Counted from the first letter of the stretch, positions 35,411-45,832 are shown. The stretch is 64,000 bases of DNA from Helicobacter kayseriensis (GCF_021300655.1 NZ_JAJTNB010000001.1:1-64000); one strand, 5' to 3'. The notes: generated by a model not told the origin, from the letters alone. Numbers and translations: made by a program.

Positions 35411-38400
35411 ATGAGAAGAAAAATTTTGATTTCTTGTATTGCATCAACACTTGTTTTGGGAGCAAATGCAGAGAAAGAATATCAGGTGGATTTTACGAGC
35501 AATTCTGGATCTTATAAAAAACCTGATTTTTCTTTAGGGTTGCAAAATGATAAAGATTATTTATGGAATCAAAGCGATGGGAGCTTTATTCTAAATAGCG
35601 TTTTTCCTTCGCCCAAAAAAGAAGTAGAGAAGGGATTGCTTCCCAATGTGACAGCTACCTTTAAATCTGATCAGAATAATTATGGAATCTTGACACTTAA
35701 AACTTTTTCTTTCACAAACGCCCCCACTGGAGCAAGTTCAATCAAAGCTCCGACCAAAGAAGATGCAGATCAAAAAAAGCTTGTCTCATCATTACTTAAA
35801 ATTGACAATGATTCCTCTCAAGGCTTTCGAGAATTTGTTTTGGGTGGAGGGGGAAATATCAATATCTTAAGCGGTGCAAATTTGGCGATTGAAAATTTCA
35901 CGCAAACCACCCTTCAAGGAACGATCAATGTTAATGCGGGAGGGATTTCTAAAGACACTGCTTCTTATGGTTATCTCAACTCTTCTTTAAAGATTGATTC
36001 GCAAAAAGATTATGCAACTCTTACGATGAAGGCTAGTCTTAATCTTGTGACAAACAATGGCAATGAACGCACGCAAGAGAGGCCAGAATCTCTTTTTGAA
36101 GCAAATCTTAAGGGCAATATTTCTTGGGAGGGATACACCTCTATTGCCAATCAAGCCAAAATGAATCTCACTGCAGGAAACTCTCTTAAAATTTCATCAA
36201 CAATCAGCATTTCTCCTCAGGAAATGAAAAAAATCACACAAGATTCGTTAGGCAATCAAAGTGTTGCTCAAGAGGATCGTGTCAAGCAAACCAACCTTTC
36301 ACTCAAAGCCCCAAAGATAGAATTAAGTGGAAGAATTGATGTGGGCTTAAATGCAAAATCTTTAGAAACAAGAGAGCGTGAAATTGATGGGATTAAAATC
36401 GTAGAAATCTCACAACTTCCCAGTGATATTGGATCGATTGCTGAAATTTCTGCAGATATTAAATACAAGCAATCTTCTTCTAGTTCTGGGACAAAACCTA
36501 CGGGTTGGACAGAGGTAACAAAGGCTCAATTTATCCAAACAAGTGGCGGGCAGATCAATGTCGGGAAAAATTCCGAAGTCAAAATCACTGCAATCAACAA
36601 TAAGCCCTCAGATTCTGCAAAGATTTTTGATGATGAAGATCCTTATGCGATCACGCTTTCAAATATCACAATCCAAGATCAAGAAAAGGGAAATAAAATC
36701 CTAAATCTTGATGTCCAAGCTCAGTTGAGGGAAACTCAGGAACCAAAAAAAGAAACGGTTGCATTGAGCGAAGGAGCAGGTAAGGTTTTATTGCAAGGGA
36801 AAATTAGTCTAGGAGAAAATGCCAATGCTAAGATTCAAGCCTATGATGGTATCGCACTGCATAAAGATTCAAGCTTCGCTCTTTCACAAGATTCTGTGCT
36901 TTGGCTCTCTGTAGGAGAGAGGAATATTTCTCTTGAAAATCAAGGAAAGATTGAAGCTACGGGCGGGGCTTTTGTTTTGGGTGAGACCTATAAAGGAACG
37001 ACGCAAATGGAATCGAGCCTAAAAAATACAGGGACGATTTTGATTTCTAACTCGATGCGTCAGACTTCATCTAGCTCTTCTGAGCATCCTGTTTGGCCAC
37101 CAGAGGATCAAGAAGAGACCAAGACACTTAATCCATCTGGACTTTTTCTGCTTGGACAAAAAAATACTTTAGATAATCAAGGAAGCCTGATTTTTGATGG
37201 CTTTGGAAATCTCACAACAATGACTTCTCTTCAAGATCAAACTTCAAGAAATCTAGAGATTTCAAATTCTTTAGGCAAAAAGGGAAGCATTGATGTGAGA
37301 GGATCAAGCAATACGATTGCATCAGGTGGCGATCTGATCATCTCTTCGCAAGATATTTCTATTCGCTCTAAAACTGTGGAAGAGGGGGAGGGCGATGATA
37401 AAAAGAATGTAACCTATGAGGGAGAATTGATTTTAAGATCAAATAGCCAAGATCCTGCAAGTAGGATTGTTTTGGGAAAAGAGAAGCCCGAATCGGGTAG
37501 AGATCGTGTAAGTGTAACAGGTGGGACACTTCGCATCGAAAGTCAGCATGCTGGGGTAGATTCTTATAATCTTAGATTGGTTGATACTACATTAGATCTT
37601 ACAAAACTCTCTCGCTGGGAAAAAGATGGCGGGGTTATTGGAGGTGGAGGAACTTTTACCAATAAGAGAAACTTAGAACTTGGGGGAAATGTTTCAATCT
37701 TAGTTGCAAATGAACAAGGCGCTTTTGTCAATGGAGAATATCAAGGAAAAGTTGCAAATTTTGCATCAGATTTGCCGACAATGAAAGTTCGCGGTGAAAA
37801 TGCGATTTATTATCCTGATGATGCAAGCAAAACACAGGGGACTTTCAGCTTTGATAATCATGCCAATCTCTTGCTTCAATCTAGTGTTGTGTTGAAGATT
37901 GGAGGAGATTTTAACAACAATGGTTCAGTCATTTTTGATGCAGATCAATTTGGTGTGGGGTCGATTAAGGCTAGTGGAAAAATTATTTTTGATATGACCA
38001 ATCATCAAGGCAGTGAAAATACGGTTAATCCACTTATTGCTATAAAACATACAAATTTTTATTCACTTTCTTTAGATCGTGTTTATGTTTTGCTTGAGAG
38101 TCAAGATCAGATTCGATACCGTGTAGGAAATCTTATTATTGATCCTAGTGATGGTAGTGACTCTTCTCAGCGCCCTAGAGCCCAAGCAAAAGAAGGTGAT
38201 GAGAGTACATTAACTTATGCCAAACAACAAGAATATCTGAAAACGGAGATTGAAAATTTTCTTAACGGAACAGGTGCTTATGAAGGAAATGAAAATAAGG
38301 TCGGAATTTTCCTTAATGGTGTTGCATATGTAGATACAACAAAAGTCGGTTTTTCTGTTGTAAGAAGCAGTGCAGTTTCTCAAATCCAAAGTAATAGCAG

Positions 38401-39682
38401 TCCAACTGGAGTTATTGATCAGTATCTTGACATTCTTGCAGGATCAGATGGGCAAATATCATCCAATAAGACCCAAGATATGATCCATGCTATTACTTCA
38501 AGTGATTCTAGAGCAATGGAAGTTCTTAATAATGCTTTGGAATCCAAGAATTCTTTGGAACTTGAAATTTTAAAAAATATGGGTTCATATGATACACCAA
38601 GCCTCATTCAAATGGCGGATTCGATCAAACAAGCAATGCAAGCAGTGGTTGATATTGAAAAACCCCTAATGGAAGATTTTCAAAAAATGCAAATTGTACG
38701 AGAGATTGCTGTGCAAAATCGAATGATGCGTTTTTCTAATCCTTATGTTGCTGAGATTGAGTTGGCAAGATATATCCAAAATTTGAGCAAAAATCGCTAT
38801 GCGCAAGCTCAACAAGATATACAAAGTGATGTAGAAAACCCTGCTTTGCCTTCTTATACTCCTCAAGACATAGATCCTTTTTCATATAAGCATAATTTTT
38901 GGGCTTCAGCAATTTCTTCTACAACAAAAGAAAGTATCAACACTTCAGCGCTTTATGGGATGAGTGCAGGATATGAATATATGCCGATTGCCAATGTGTT
39001 GCTTGGAGTTTATATGGCTTATGGCTATTCTGACTTTAAGAGTTCTGCGCTTAAAAATAATGCCCACAATATTGATGTAAGTATTTATACACGCCTTTAT
39101 TATGGAGGATCAGAGGTTGATCTGACATTGGGATATGTTCAATCAATCAATAGTGCATCAATTCAAAATAATCGCTCTTCACTTGAGCAAAAGTTAGATT
39201 TTAAGTCTAATGCATTTGATTTTAGCTTGAGATATGGATATATCTTCAAGATTCCAACAATCAAGGGTCTTTTTATTAAACCTCAAGGGACTTATAGTAT
39301 CTATGGCGTAAATATTCCCACATTAAATGGTGTTGCAGATTCTCCGCTTGTTTATGAGGGGCAATTGAGGGGGGGAATGATCTTTAATCTTGGAGCTGAG
39401 ATTAGACAATATGTGTCTGCTTATTCATTTCTTTATCTTCTTCCAAGCTTTGAATACAATCTGATGAATAAAAATGAAGGGGTTGTTTATTTTTCTGGTG
39501 CGACAAACAAACTCCAGTATTCTTCGCAAGGGCAGGCAAAAGGATTATTCTCTATTTATGCTGGAGGAGAAGGGTATATCAGTCCAGATTTTTCTATGAA
39601 TCTCAGTGCTGGATATAAAGCTGGATTGGATAAAGAGGAGCACAATATCAGTATTAGTGCGGGATTTAAATATAAGTTTTAG
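35411..39682 (+). CDS. Autotransporter outer membrane protein with C-terminal beta-barrel
   Basis: The start is the ATG at 35411 (TTG three bases earlier also possible; GAGAGGGA upstream), giving 1423 residues. Signal peptide MRRKILISCIASTLVLGANA, then a long Ser/Thr/Asn-rich passenger of beta-helix style (TLQGTINVNAGG, ASGGDLIISS, GGVIGGGGTFTNKR) to about 1000. A helical linker lies near 1080-1150, and a C-terminal barrel of about 270 residues runs from FWASAISSTT to the terminal FKYKF. The barrel fits the Helicobacter VacA-like type V secretion domain. No cysteine is obvious in the mature part. Passenger function is unknown. It is oddly placed 14 bp after dnaB. Confidence 0.9.
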   Translation: MRRKILISCIASTLVLGANAEKEYQVDFTSNSGSYKKPDFSLGLQNDKDYLWNQSDGSFILNSVFPSPKKEVEKGLLPNVTATFKSDQNNYGILTLKTFSFTNAPTGASSIKAPTKEDADQKKLVSSLLKIDNDSSQGFREFVLGGGGNINILSGANLAIENFTQTTLQGTINVNAGGISKDTASYGYLNSSLKIDSQKDYATLTMKASLNLVTNNGNERTQERPESLFEANLKGNISWEGYTSIANQAKMNLTAGNSLKISSTISISPQEMKKITQDSLGNQSVAQEDRVKQTNLSLKAPKIELSGRIDVGLNAKSLETREREIDGIKIVEISQLPSDIGSIAEISADIKYKQSSSSSGTKPTGWTEVTKAQFIQTSGGQINVGKNSEVKITAINNKPSDSAKIFDDEDPYAITLSNITIQDQEKGNKILNLDVQAQLRETQEPKKETVALSEGAGKVLLQGKISLGENANAKIQAYDGIALHKDSSFALSQDSVLWLSVGERNISLENQGKIEATGGAFVLGETYKGTTQMESSLKNTGTILISNSMRQTSSSSSEHPVWPPEDQEETKTLNPSGLFLLGQKNTLDNQGSLIFDGFGNLTTMTSLQDQTSRNLEISNSLGKKGSIDVRGSSNTIASGGDLIISSQDISIRSKTVEEGEGDDKKNVTYEGELILRSNSQDPASRIVLGKEKPESGRDRVSVTGGTLRIESQHAGVDSYNLRLVDTTLDLTKLSRWEKDGGVIGGGGTFTNKRNLELGGNVSILVANEQGAFVNGEYQGKVANFASDLPTMKVRGENAIYYPDDASKTQGTFSFDNHANLLLQSSVVLKIGGDFNNNGSVIFDADQFGVGSIKASGKIIFDMTNHQGSENTVNPLIAIKHTNFYSLSLDRVYVLLESQDQIRYRVGNLIIDPSDGSDSSQRPRAQAKEGDESTLTYAKQQEYLKTEIENFLNGTGAYEGNENKVGIFLNGVAYVDTTKVGFSVVRSSAVSQIQSNSSPTGVIDQYLDILAGSDGQISSNKTQDMIHAITSSDSRAMEVLNNALESKNSLELEILKNMGSYDTPSLIQMADSIKQAMQAVVDIEKPLMEDFQKMQIVREIAVQNRMMRFSNPYVAEIELARYIQNLSKNRYAQAQQDIQSDVENPALPSYTPQDIDPFSYKHNFWASAISSTTKESINTSALYGMSAGYEYMPIANVLLGVYMAYGYSDFKSSALKNNAHNIDVSIYTRLYYGGSEVDLTLGYVQSINSASIQNNRSSLEQKLDFKSNAFDFSLRYGYIFKIPTIKGLFIKPQGTYSIYGVNIPTLNGVADSPLVYEGQLRGGMIFNLGAEIRQYVSAYSFLYLLPSFEYNLMNKNEGVVYFSGATNKLQYSSQGQAKGLFSIYAGGEGYISPDFSMNLSAGYKAGLDKEEHNISISAGFKYKF

Positions 39683-39692
39683 GAGAGCTTAG

Positions 39693-39917
39693 ATGTTTGA
39701 TGAGCTATTTGAAGGAGATCCTATTTTAAAATGGAAGGAAATTATCTTTCATGCCAATCCTTCTGTTGTTGCAGATGAATTAGAAAGACTTTTGGAGGAA
39801 ATTGCAAAAGCGGAATTAGAAAAAGAGGGAGAAGAGATCAATCTAGAAAATCTTAAACAGATGAAACAGGATTTAGCCATTCAATCTATGGGTAACATTC
39901 TTAGTCAAAATGAATAA
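39693..39917 (+). CDS. DUF2018 family protein (HP0242-like)
   Basis: A 74-residue, all-helical, acidic protein (MFDELFEGDPILKWK, then heptad-rich ELERLLEEIAKAELEKE). It matches the epsilonproteobacterial DUF2018 family, whose H. pylori member HP0242 is known as a knotted homodimer of unknown role. Gene order (followed by the HP0241-like gene and ispB) agrees. The end overlaps the next gene by 8 bp. Confidence 0.88.
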   Translation: MFDELFEGDPILKWKEIIFHANPSVVADELERLLEEIAKAELEKEGEEINLENLKQMKQDLAIQSMGNILSQNE

Positions 39918-40296
39918 ATTTTTTTGCATTTTTTTGAGTGTTATTTTGTGTTGGGGGGAAGTTGATTGGAGTAGCGAGCAAGAGATTTCTCTCAAGCGCA
40001 ACCAAGAACACAAAATGAAGCTCTTGGTAGGTGCAAATGATGTAAGAGAACTTGCCTTTCATTGGACGCTTTTTGTCGATGGGGGATTGGTTTTTTTGGC
40101 AAAATATGACTCTTTTAATCATCAAATGATTCTGTTTGATGATTATAAAAAAAATGCATTCAGAATCAATCTAAGCAAGGAAGGCAAAAGGGGGATTGTT
40201 TCACCCTATGTGACTGTATTTTTTGAGAAGTATGATGAGAAAACTCAAAGCGTAACTTTTAAAATTGCAGTTTATGGAGATGTTTTTGTGCAATAA
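39910..40296 (+). CDS. Conserved exported protein (HP0241-like position)
   Basis: A 128-residue product with a signal peptide (MNKFFCIFLSVILCWG) and a predicted beta-rich body (MKLLVGANDVRELAFHWTLFVDGGL, VTVFFEKYDEKT). I recognise it only by synteny with the gene between the DUF2018 gene and ispB in H. pylori. Likely periplasmic; function unknown. Confidence 0.75.
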   Translation: MNKFFCIFLSVILCWGEVDWSSEQEISLKRNQEHKMKLLVGANDVRELAFHWTLFVDGGLVFLAKYDSFNHQMILFDDYKKNAFRINLSKEGKRGIVSPYVTVFFEKYDEKTQSVTFKIAVYGDVFVQ

Positions 40297-40306
40297 AGGA
40301 AGAAAT

Positions 40307-41200
40307 ATGTCAGAGATCATAGAGGTGATGCAAAAACTCATCAAAGATTTCCAAAACCCCTTTTTAGAACAGATGTTTTCACAAATTTCACATGGAAAGA
40401 TGTTGCGTAGTTCGATGGTTTTGGCTATTGCGGGAAAAAATCAGCAAAGCATAGAGCTTTGTGCCATTATTGAATTGATACAGCTTGCTTCTTTGTTGCA
40501 CGATGATGTAATCGATGAAAGCATGATTCGTCGAGGGCAAAAATCAATAAATGCAAGTTATGGTAGCAAAAGTGCTGTTATGTTGGGAGATGCACTTTAT
40601 GCAAAAGCTTTTTATCATCTGACTTTTTTTGATTCCTTGATTGCCCAAAGCCTCTCTAATGCCGTGTGCAGGCTTTCAAGTGGAGAAATCTATGATGTTT
40701 TTCTTGCTCAAAGCTTTAATCCTTCAAAAGAAAAATATTGCTTAATGATTGAAGAAAAAACCGCATCTTTAATTGCCTCTAGTGCAGAATGCGCTGCCAT
40801 ATTAGCTGGACTTGATGCAAAAGATTATTTTCATTATGGTAAATGCTTGGGGATTGCGTTTCAAATTATTGATGATATTTTGGATATTACTCAGCCTCAA
40901 GAAGTGCTTGGAAAACCTGCCATGAATGATTTCAAGGAGGGAAAAACAACACTTCCCTATCTTTTTTTGTTTGAAGCATTGGATCATGAGGGAAGAGAGA
41001 GGCTTCAAGGCTTGTGCGGAAAGGAATTAAATCAAGATGAGAAAAAATGGATAAAAGATCATTTGGAGAAATATTCCTGCATTGAAAAAAGTCAGCAGTT
41101 AGCTATAGGGATTGCTAAAGATTCTCTTGTAAAGATCAAAAATCCATATAATCCCGCATTGAAAGAGATGATTGATGCAATGATTCAGAGGAGCTTTTAA
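40307..41200 (+). CDS. ispB: Polyprenyl diphosphate synthase
   Basis: A 297-residue trans-prenyl chain elongase, probably making octaprenyl diphosphate for menaquinone. The start is at the ATG at 40307 (AAAGGAAG upstream) rather than the in-frame ATG at 40265 inside the previous gene. The first Asp-rich motif is LLHDDVIDES and the second is QIIDDILDITQ. Slightly short for the family, as in other Helicobacter. The stop overlaps hemA by one base. Confidence 0.93.
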   Translation: MSEIIEVMQKLIKDFQNPFLEQMFSQISHGKMLRSSMVLAIAGKNQQSIELCAIIELIQLASLLHDDVIDESMIRRGQKSINASYGSKSAVMLGDALYAKAFYHLTFFDSLIAQSLSNAVCRLSSGEIYDVFLAQSFNPSKEKYCLMIEEKTASLIASSAECAAILAGLDAKDYFHYGKCLGIAFQIIDDILDITQPQEVLGKPAMNDFKEGKTTLPYLFLFEALDHEGRERLQGLCGKELNQDEKKWIKDHLEKYSCIEKSQQLAIGIAKDSLVKIKNPYNPALKEMIDAMIQRSF

Positions 41201-42498
41201 TGTATTGTGTGATTAGTTTTTCTCATAAGCACCTTGATATTTCTATCAGAGAGCGCATCGCTTTTCCTCAAAGTGAATTAAAACAATTCTATACAAAACT
41301 TTTTTCTTCATTTTCATTTATTCAAGAGTGTATCTTATTGAGCACTTGCAATCGTTTTGAGCTATTGCTTGTTGTCAATTCTAAAGATGTTAAATCTATA
41401 GTTGAATGGATTGCTTCTTATCGAGATATTTCATTGTCGCAACTCCAATCAGGGGTGCAATTACTTTTTGAAGATGAGGCATTGGATCATATTTTCAGTG
41501 TTGCAAGTAGCTTGGATAGTTTGGTCTTGGGAGAAACGCAAATCACTGGACAGCTTAAAAATGCCTACAAGACTTCTTATGAGTTTGGATTTTGCAAAAA
41601 AGAACTTACAAGGGCGATGCATTTTGCTTTTAAATGCGCGGCCTTGATTCGTTCGCAAACACAGATCTCAAAAAGCCCCACCTCTGTCGCCTCTGTAGCA
41701 ATTGCACATTTTTTAAATCTTAACCCACAAAAGAAAAAAGTTGTTGTTGTGGGAACAGGGGAGATTGGAATCTTGTGTGTTAAGTATCTTTTAAGCCATG
41801 GATTTGAAGTGCTTTTGCTGAGTAGGACTCTTGATCATGCCTGTGCAATCAAGCAAGAATTAAATGATGATCGCATCGATATTGCCTCTTTTGCAAATCT
41901 TACAGAAATCATCAATTCCCATCCTTATCTTTTTTGTGCCACGGGTGCGCCTCATGCAATCATCACAAAAGATATGATTAAAACCTGCTCTTTTCAGAGA
42001 ATCTGGTTTGACTTGGCCCTGCCTAGAGATATTCAACCTCTAGAAGAAGAAAATATTGCATTATTTGTGATTGATGACTTGCAAGAGGTTGTGGTAGAAA
42101 ATAAAAACAAAAGAGAAGAAGAGCTGCAAAAAGCAAGGGGAATGATTTGCCAACAAGTGAAGCTTTTTAGGCAATGGCTCGCAAGCCTTGATGTTGAGCC
42201 TTTGATTAAGGCCTTTAGAGAAAAAGCAAAGCAATGTTGCATTGATGAAGTATCAAGGGCGATCAAAAAAGGTTTTTTGGATTCTGCAGAAGAAGAGAAG
42301 GTGATGAGGATTATGCATAATGCCTTCAATAAATTTTTGCATCATCCAACGACCTATATCAAAACAATCAAGGAAAATCCCGAAAGCGATTTTATTGTCG
42401 AGAATATACAGAAACTTTTTGATTTGAGAGGAAAAGAGGTTTTTAATAATCCTTATAAATGCGAAAAACATCTCAAATACGATGAAGAAGGAAAATGA
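41200..42498 (+). CDS. hemA: Glutamyl-tRNA reductase
   Basis: A 432-residue NADPH enzyme reducing Glu-tRNA to glutamate-1-semialdehyde, the first committed step of tetrapyrrole synthesis. The catalytic Cys is in LLSTCNRFELL at about 46-56. VLGETQITGQLKNAY and the Rossmann segment VVVVGTGEIGILCVKYL follow, with a C-terminal helical dimerisation region. It is linked with hemC four genes on. Confidence 0.95.
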   Translation: MYCVISFSHKHLDISIRERIAFPQSELKQFYTKLFSSFSFIQECILLSTCNRFELLLVVNSKDVKSIVEWIASYRDISLSQLQSGVQLLFEDEALDHIFSVASSLDSLVLGETQITGQLKNAYKTSYEFGFCKKELTRAMHFAFKCAALIRSQTQISKSPTSVASVAIAHFLNLNPQKKKVVVVGTGEIGILCVKYLLSHGFEVLLLSRTLDHACAIKQELNDDRIDIASFANLTEIINSHPYLFCATGAPHAIITKDMIKTCSFQRIWFDLALPRDIQPLEEENIALFVIDDLQEVVVENKNKREEELQKARGMICQQVKLFRQWLASLDVEPLIKAFREKAKQCCIDEVSRAIKKGFLDSAEEEKVMRIMHNAFNKFLHHPTTYIKTIKENPESDFIVENIQKLFDLRGKEVFNNPYKCEKHLKYDEEGK

Positions 42499-42499
42499 T

Positions 42500-44173
42500 A
42501 TGAAAATGAGTCAAAGCTTTATTTACACAATGAAAGAAACCCCGAAAGATGCTGAACTAAAGAGTCATCAATATCTTTTGCGTGGAGGATATATTCAGCA
42601 AGTAGGAGCGGGGATTTATAACCTTTTGCCTTTGGGGCATAGGGTGATTGAAAATATTAAAAATGTGATTCAAAAACATATGAATCAATCAGGGGCACAA
42701 GAGCTGACTTTGGGGTTTGTAACTCCTGCTTCATTTTGGCAAAAGTCTGGTCGGTATGAAAAGTATGGTAAAGAGCTTTTGAGATTTAAAGATAGAAAAG
42801 ATCAAGATTTTGTTTTGGGCCCAACATATGAAGAGGGGATTGTGGAGTGCATCAAGGGGGTGATTAAAAGCTATAAGCAACTCCCTCTCAATCTTTATCA
42901 GATTCACTTAAAGTTCCGCGATGAAGTGCGTCCAAGATTTGGGTTGATCCGAGGAAGAGAATTTGTTATGAAAGATGCCTATAGCTTTCATTCTAGTGTA
43001 GAAGATCTTGATAGAGAGTTTGATTTGATGGAGCAGACTTATCGAAATATCTTTGATGAGCTTGGTATCCGTTATGCTGTTGTAGAGGCTGATAGTGGAG
43101 CAATTGGCGGAAGTGGAAGTAAGGAATTTATGCTTTTAAGTGAATGTGGAGAGGATACGCTGATTATTTGTCCTTCTTGTGGATATGCTAGCAATATTGA
43201 AGCAGGAGTGCGTCAAAATCGACAACTCCAAACACTTCAAGCAGAAGAAAAAAAGATTCACACCCCCTCCATGAAACAAATTGAAGTGCTTGCAAAAGAG
43301 CTTAAAATAGCTCCAGAAATGATTTTGAAATGTATCATCAAGGGGGTAAGGACGACACAGGGGAATAAGCAAGCTCTCTTTTTTATCTTGGGAGATGATC
43401 AACTTGAAGAAACCAAGGCATTGAACGCACTTATAAAGAAAGATGAGAGCGTTTTGGAGCTTTATGAGTTGAGCCAAGAGGAAATGCAAGGGTTTTCTCT
43501 TGGGTTTGTAGGACTTGGAGCAGGTGCGGATTATGTGTTTTATGATCTTGCATTGCAAAAAGGAGAGAAATATCTTACAGGAGCAAATGAGGTAGATTTT
43601 CATTGTATCAAGACATTTTTAGAGGGTGAGCAAGTGGATTTGGCACTTGTCAGAGAGGGTGATGGATGCAGGCATTGTGGGTGTGCGTTGCAATACCAAA
43701 GAGGAATAGAAATTGGCCATATTTTCAAGCTTGGGACCAAGTATTCTCAGCCTATGGGTGCGACATTTTTGGATCAGAATGGAAAGGCTCAACCCTTCAT
43801 TATGGGATGCTATGGAATTGGTGTGTCAAGAATCCTTTCTGCTTTTATCGAGCAAAACCATGATGATAGAGGGATAATTTGGAATCGTGTTTTATCCCCA
43901 TTTGAATCCGTGATTATTGTTTCAAATATGAAAGATGAGGCTCAAAAGGAAGCTGGGGAAAAACTCTATCAAAAAATGCTTTTAGAGGGAAAAAGGGTGC
44001 TTTTTGATGATCGCTCAGAGCGTTTTGGAGTGAAAATGAGTGATTTTGAGCTTTTGGGGATCCCTGAGGCTTTCTTGGTAGGGAAAGAGCTTGAGCACGG
44101 AAAGATCGAAAGGATCCAAAGATTAGACTTATCAAAACAAAGCATAATGATTGAAGAATTTTTAAGGAATTAA
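42500..44173 (+). CDS. proS: Prolyl-tRNA synthetase
   Basis: A 557-residue bacterial-type class II synthetase. The ATG at 42500 has AAGGA eight bases upstream and is preferred to the one at 42482 inside hemA. Motif 2 is FRDEVRPRFGLIRGREFVMKD, with an editing (INS) domain around 220-380, then motif 3 MGCYGIGVSRILSA and the anticodon domain. HP0238 holds the same place in H. pylori. Confidence 0.95.
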   Translation: MKMSQSFIYTMKETPKDAELKSHQYLLRGGYIQQVGAGIYNLLPLGHRVIENIKNVIQKHMNQSGAQELTLGFVTPASFWQKSGRYEKYGKELLRFKDRKDQDFVLGPTYEEGIVECIKGVIKSYKQLPLNLYQIHLKFRDEVRPRFGLIRGREFVMKDAYSFHSSVEDLDREFDLMEQTYRNIFDELGIRYAVVEADSGAIGGSGSKEFMLLSECGEDTLIICPSCGYASNIEAGVRQNRQLQTLQAEEKKIHTPSMKQIEVLAKELKIAPEMILKCIIKGVRTTQGNKQALFFILGDDQLEETKALNALIKKDESVLELYELSQEEMQGFSLGFVGLGAGADYVFYDLALQKGEKYLTGANEVDFHCIKTFLEGEQVDLALVREGDGCRHCGCALQYQRGIEIGHIFKLGTKYSQPMGATFLDQNGKAQPFIMGCYGIGVSRILSAFIEQNHDDRGIIWNRVLSPFESVIIVSNMKDEAQKEAGEKLYQKMLLEGKRVLFDDRSERFGVKMSDFELLGIPEAFLVGKELEHGKIERIQRLDLSKQSIMIEEFLRN

Positions 44174-44174
44174 A

Positions 44175-44621
44175 ATGAGATTTTTGCTTGTTTTTGGAAT
44201 CTTGTTTTTTGTTGAACTTGGAGGGTTGATCGCTTTTAGTGAGAGTTTTGGTTTTTTGGCGTTGGTTGCAGAAATCATTTTGAGCGGAATTTTGGGTGTA
44301 TTTTTGCTTTTGACGACATTTTCAGCAAGCAATGAGTCTATTGTGGAGTTTTTGAGAGGTGCAAGAGATCCTCAAGAAATCTTGGCTTCAAATTTGACAA
44401 AAGTTTTTGGAGCGATTTTGTTGATCCTTCCTGGAATCTTGAGTGATTGCTTGGGGCTTTTGCTCTGCTTTGGAATTTTGGATTCTGTTTTTGTCTCATT
44501 TTTGCAGAAGGTGAGATTCTCAAAAAGAAGTAGAACATATGACAGAGAAGAAGTGATTGATGTGGAAGTGGTTGAAACTCACGAAAGGATCGAAGATGAA
44601 AAAGATCATCATTGGAAGTAG
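44175..44621 (+). CDS. FxsA family membrane protein
   Basis: A 148-residue protein with three or four hydrophobic segments ([58 protein letters not shown]) and the FxsA-family [11 protein letters not shown] motif. The charged C-tail is cytoplasmic. In E. coli FxsA affects phage F exclusion; the general role is unknown. It overlaps the hemC start by 26 bp. Confidence 0.88.
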   Translation: MRFLLVFGILFFVELGGLIAFSESFGFLALVAEIILSGILGVFLLLTTFSASNESIVEFLRGARDPQEILASNLTKVFGAILLILPGILSDCLGLLLCFGILDSVFVSFLQKVRFSKRSRTYDREEVIDVEVVETHERIEDEKDHHWK

Positions 44622-45531
44622 GGGGAGCTTGTTGGCTCTTTGGCAAGCCAATCATATCGCTCAAAGATTGCGAGATGAATGTGATCTTGAAGTGGAAATC
44701 AAGATCGTCAAAACAAAGGGAGATAAGATCCTTGATACTCCTTTGGCAAAAATCGGAGGCAAGGGGCTTTTTACCAAAGAGCTTGAGGAATTACTTTTGA
44801 GTGGGGAGATCGATCTTGCTGTGCATAGCCTCAAAGATGTGCCTGTGGAGTTTCCAGAGGGATTGTCTTTGGTCGCTATTACTAGGCGGGCGGATGTGAG
44901 GGATTGCTTTGTCAGTGAGAAGTATCCAAATCTTGAAAAGCTTCCCTTGGGAGCAAGGGTTGGGACGACTTCGCTAAGACGGACGATGCAGATCAAGATG
45001 ATTCGTCCAGATCTAGATACGCAAAGCTTGAGGGGAAATGTCCAAACGCGTCTTCAGAGACTAAAAGATGGAGATTTTGATGCGATTATTTTGGCACTTG
45101 CAGGAATCAAAAGGCTAGGGATTGAGGGGGAGCTAAAATATGCCAAGCCTTTGGAGATCCAAGAAATGATCCCAGCAATGGGGCAGGGGGCATTGGGGAT
45201 TGAGTGCAGGAGTGATAGTGAATTTTGGGAGATTTTGAGTGGGCTTAATGATGAAGAAACGCGGATCTTTTGTGAAAGTGAGAGAGAGTTTGTGAGGTGT
45301 TTGGAGGGTGGATGTCAAGTGCCAATTGGGGTGCATGCAAGTCTAAATACACACCAAAAGCTTAGCCTCATAGCAAAAGTCGGCTTACCCGATGGGAGTG
45401 AGGTGCTGAGTGAAGAGATGGAAGGAGAGATTGAGAATCATTTGCAAATCGCGCAAAGTTTGGCTCAAAGGATGATTGATCGTGGAGCAAAAGAATTGCT
45501 CCAAAGAGCGGAAAAAATGGCTTTTATCTAA
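44596..45531 (+). CDS. hemC: Porphobilinogen deaminase (hydroxymethylbilane synthase)
   Basis: A 311-residue enzyme joining four porphobilinogens into hydroxymethylbilane. The ATG at 44596 is used, as it directly precedes [17 protein letters not shown]; an upstream start lies in the FxsA gene. The dipyrromethane cofactor Cys is in [10 protein letters not shown] at about 238-247, and AVHSLKDVP carries the catalytic Asp. Same pathway as hemA. Confidence 0.96.
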   Translation: MKKIIIGSRGSLLALWQANHIAQRLRDECDLEVEIKIVKTKGDKILDTPLAKIGGKGLFTKELEELLLSGEIDLAVHSLKDVPVEFPEGLSLVAITRRADVRDCFVSEKYPNLEKLPLGARVGTTSLRRTMQIKMIRPDLDTQSLRGNVQTRLQRLKDGDFDAIILALAGIKRLGIEGELKYAKPLEIQEMIPAMGQGALGIECRSDSEFWEILSGLNDEETRIFCESEREFVRCLEGGCQVPIGVHASLNTHQKLSLIAKVGLPDGSEVLSEEMEGEIENHLQIAQSLAQRMIDRGAKELLQRAEKMAFI

Positions 45532-45541
45532 GGAGGAAAAA

Positions 45542-45832
45542 ATGGCGGTTTTATTAGAGCTTAGTATTTTTAGTATCCATGGAGAAATCAGTAAAAGAGA
45601 AGAGGTAGCAAAGGTTTTGAGGGCATGGGAACAAAGTGGAATCAAAGCCCATCTCAATGCTATGGGGAGCGTGGTGGAGGCAAAGGATATGCAGGAAGCT
45701 TTGAGAGCAATTGAGATCGCCAACTCTTGCATGGATTGCAGGCGATATTATGCAATCGCCAAGTTTGACTGCTATCCTGAAAGAGAAAAGATGCTTGGGG
45801 GAAGAGTAGAGAGGGTGTTGGAAGAGGTGTAA
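45542..45832 (+). CDS. MTH1187 family thiamine-binding protein
   Basis: The ATG at 45542 follows a strong AAGGAGG. The 96-residue ferredoxin-fold protein has the family pattern LLELSIFSIHGEISKREEVAKV, GSVVEAKDMQEALRAIEIA and C-terminal KMLGGRVERVLEEV. Members (DUF77/YqgV) bind thiamine or related pyrimidines as tetramers. The distinctive NSCMDCRRYY adds two cysteines. The physiological role is not settled. Confidence 0.82.
   Translation: MAVLLELSIFSIHGEISKREEVAKVLRAWEQSGIKAHLNAMGSVVEAKDMQEALRAIEIANSCMDCRRYYAIAKFDCYPEREKMLGGRVERVLEEV

Noticed and set aside
34953-35465. 170-codon minus-strand open frame
   Set aside because: Antisense to dnaB; Phe/Ile-rich, low-complexity product typical of a reversed A+T-rich coding frame.
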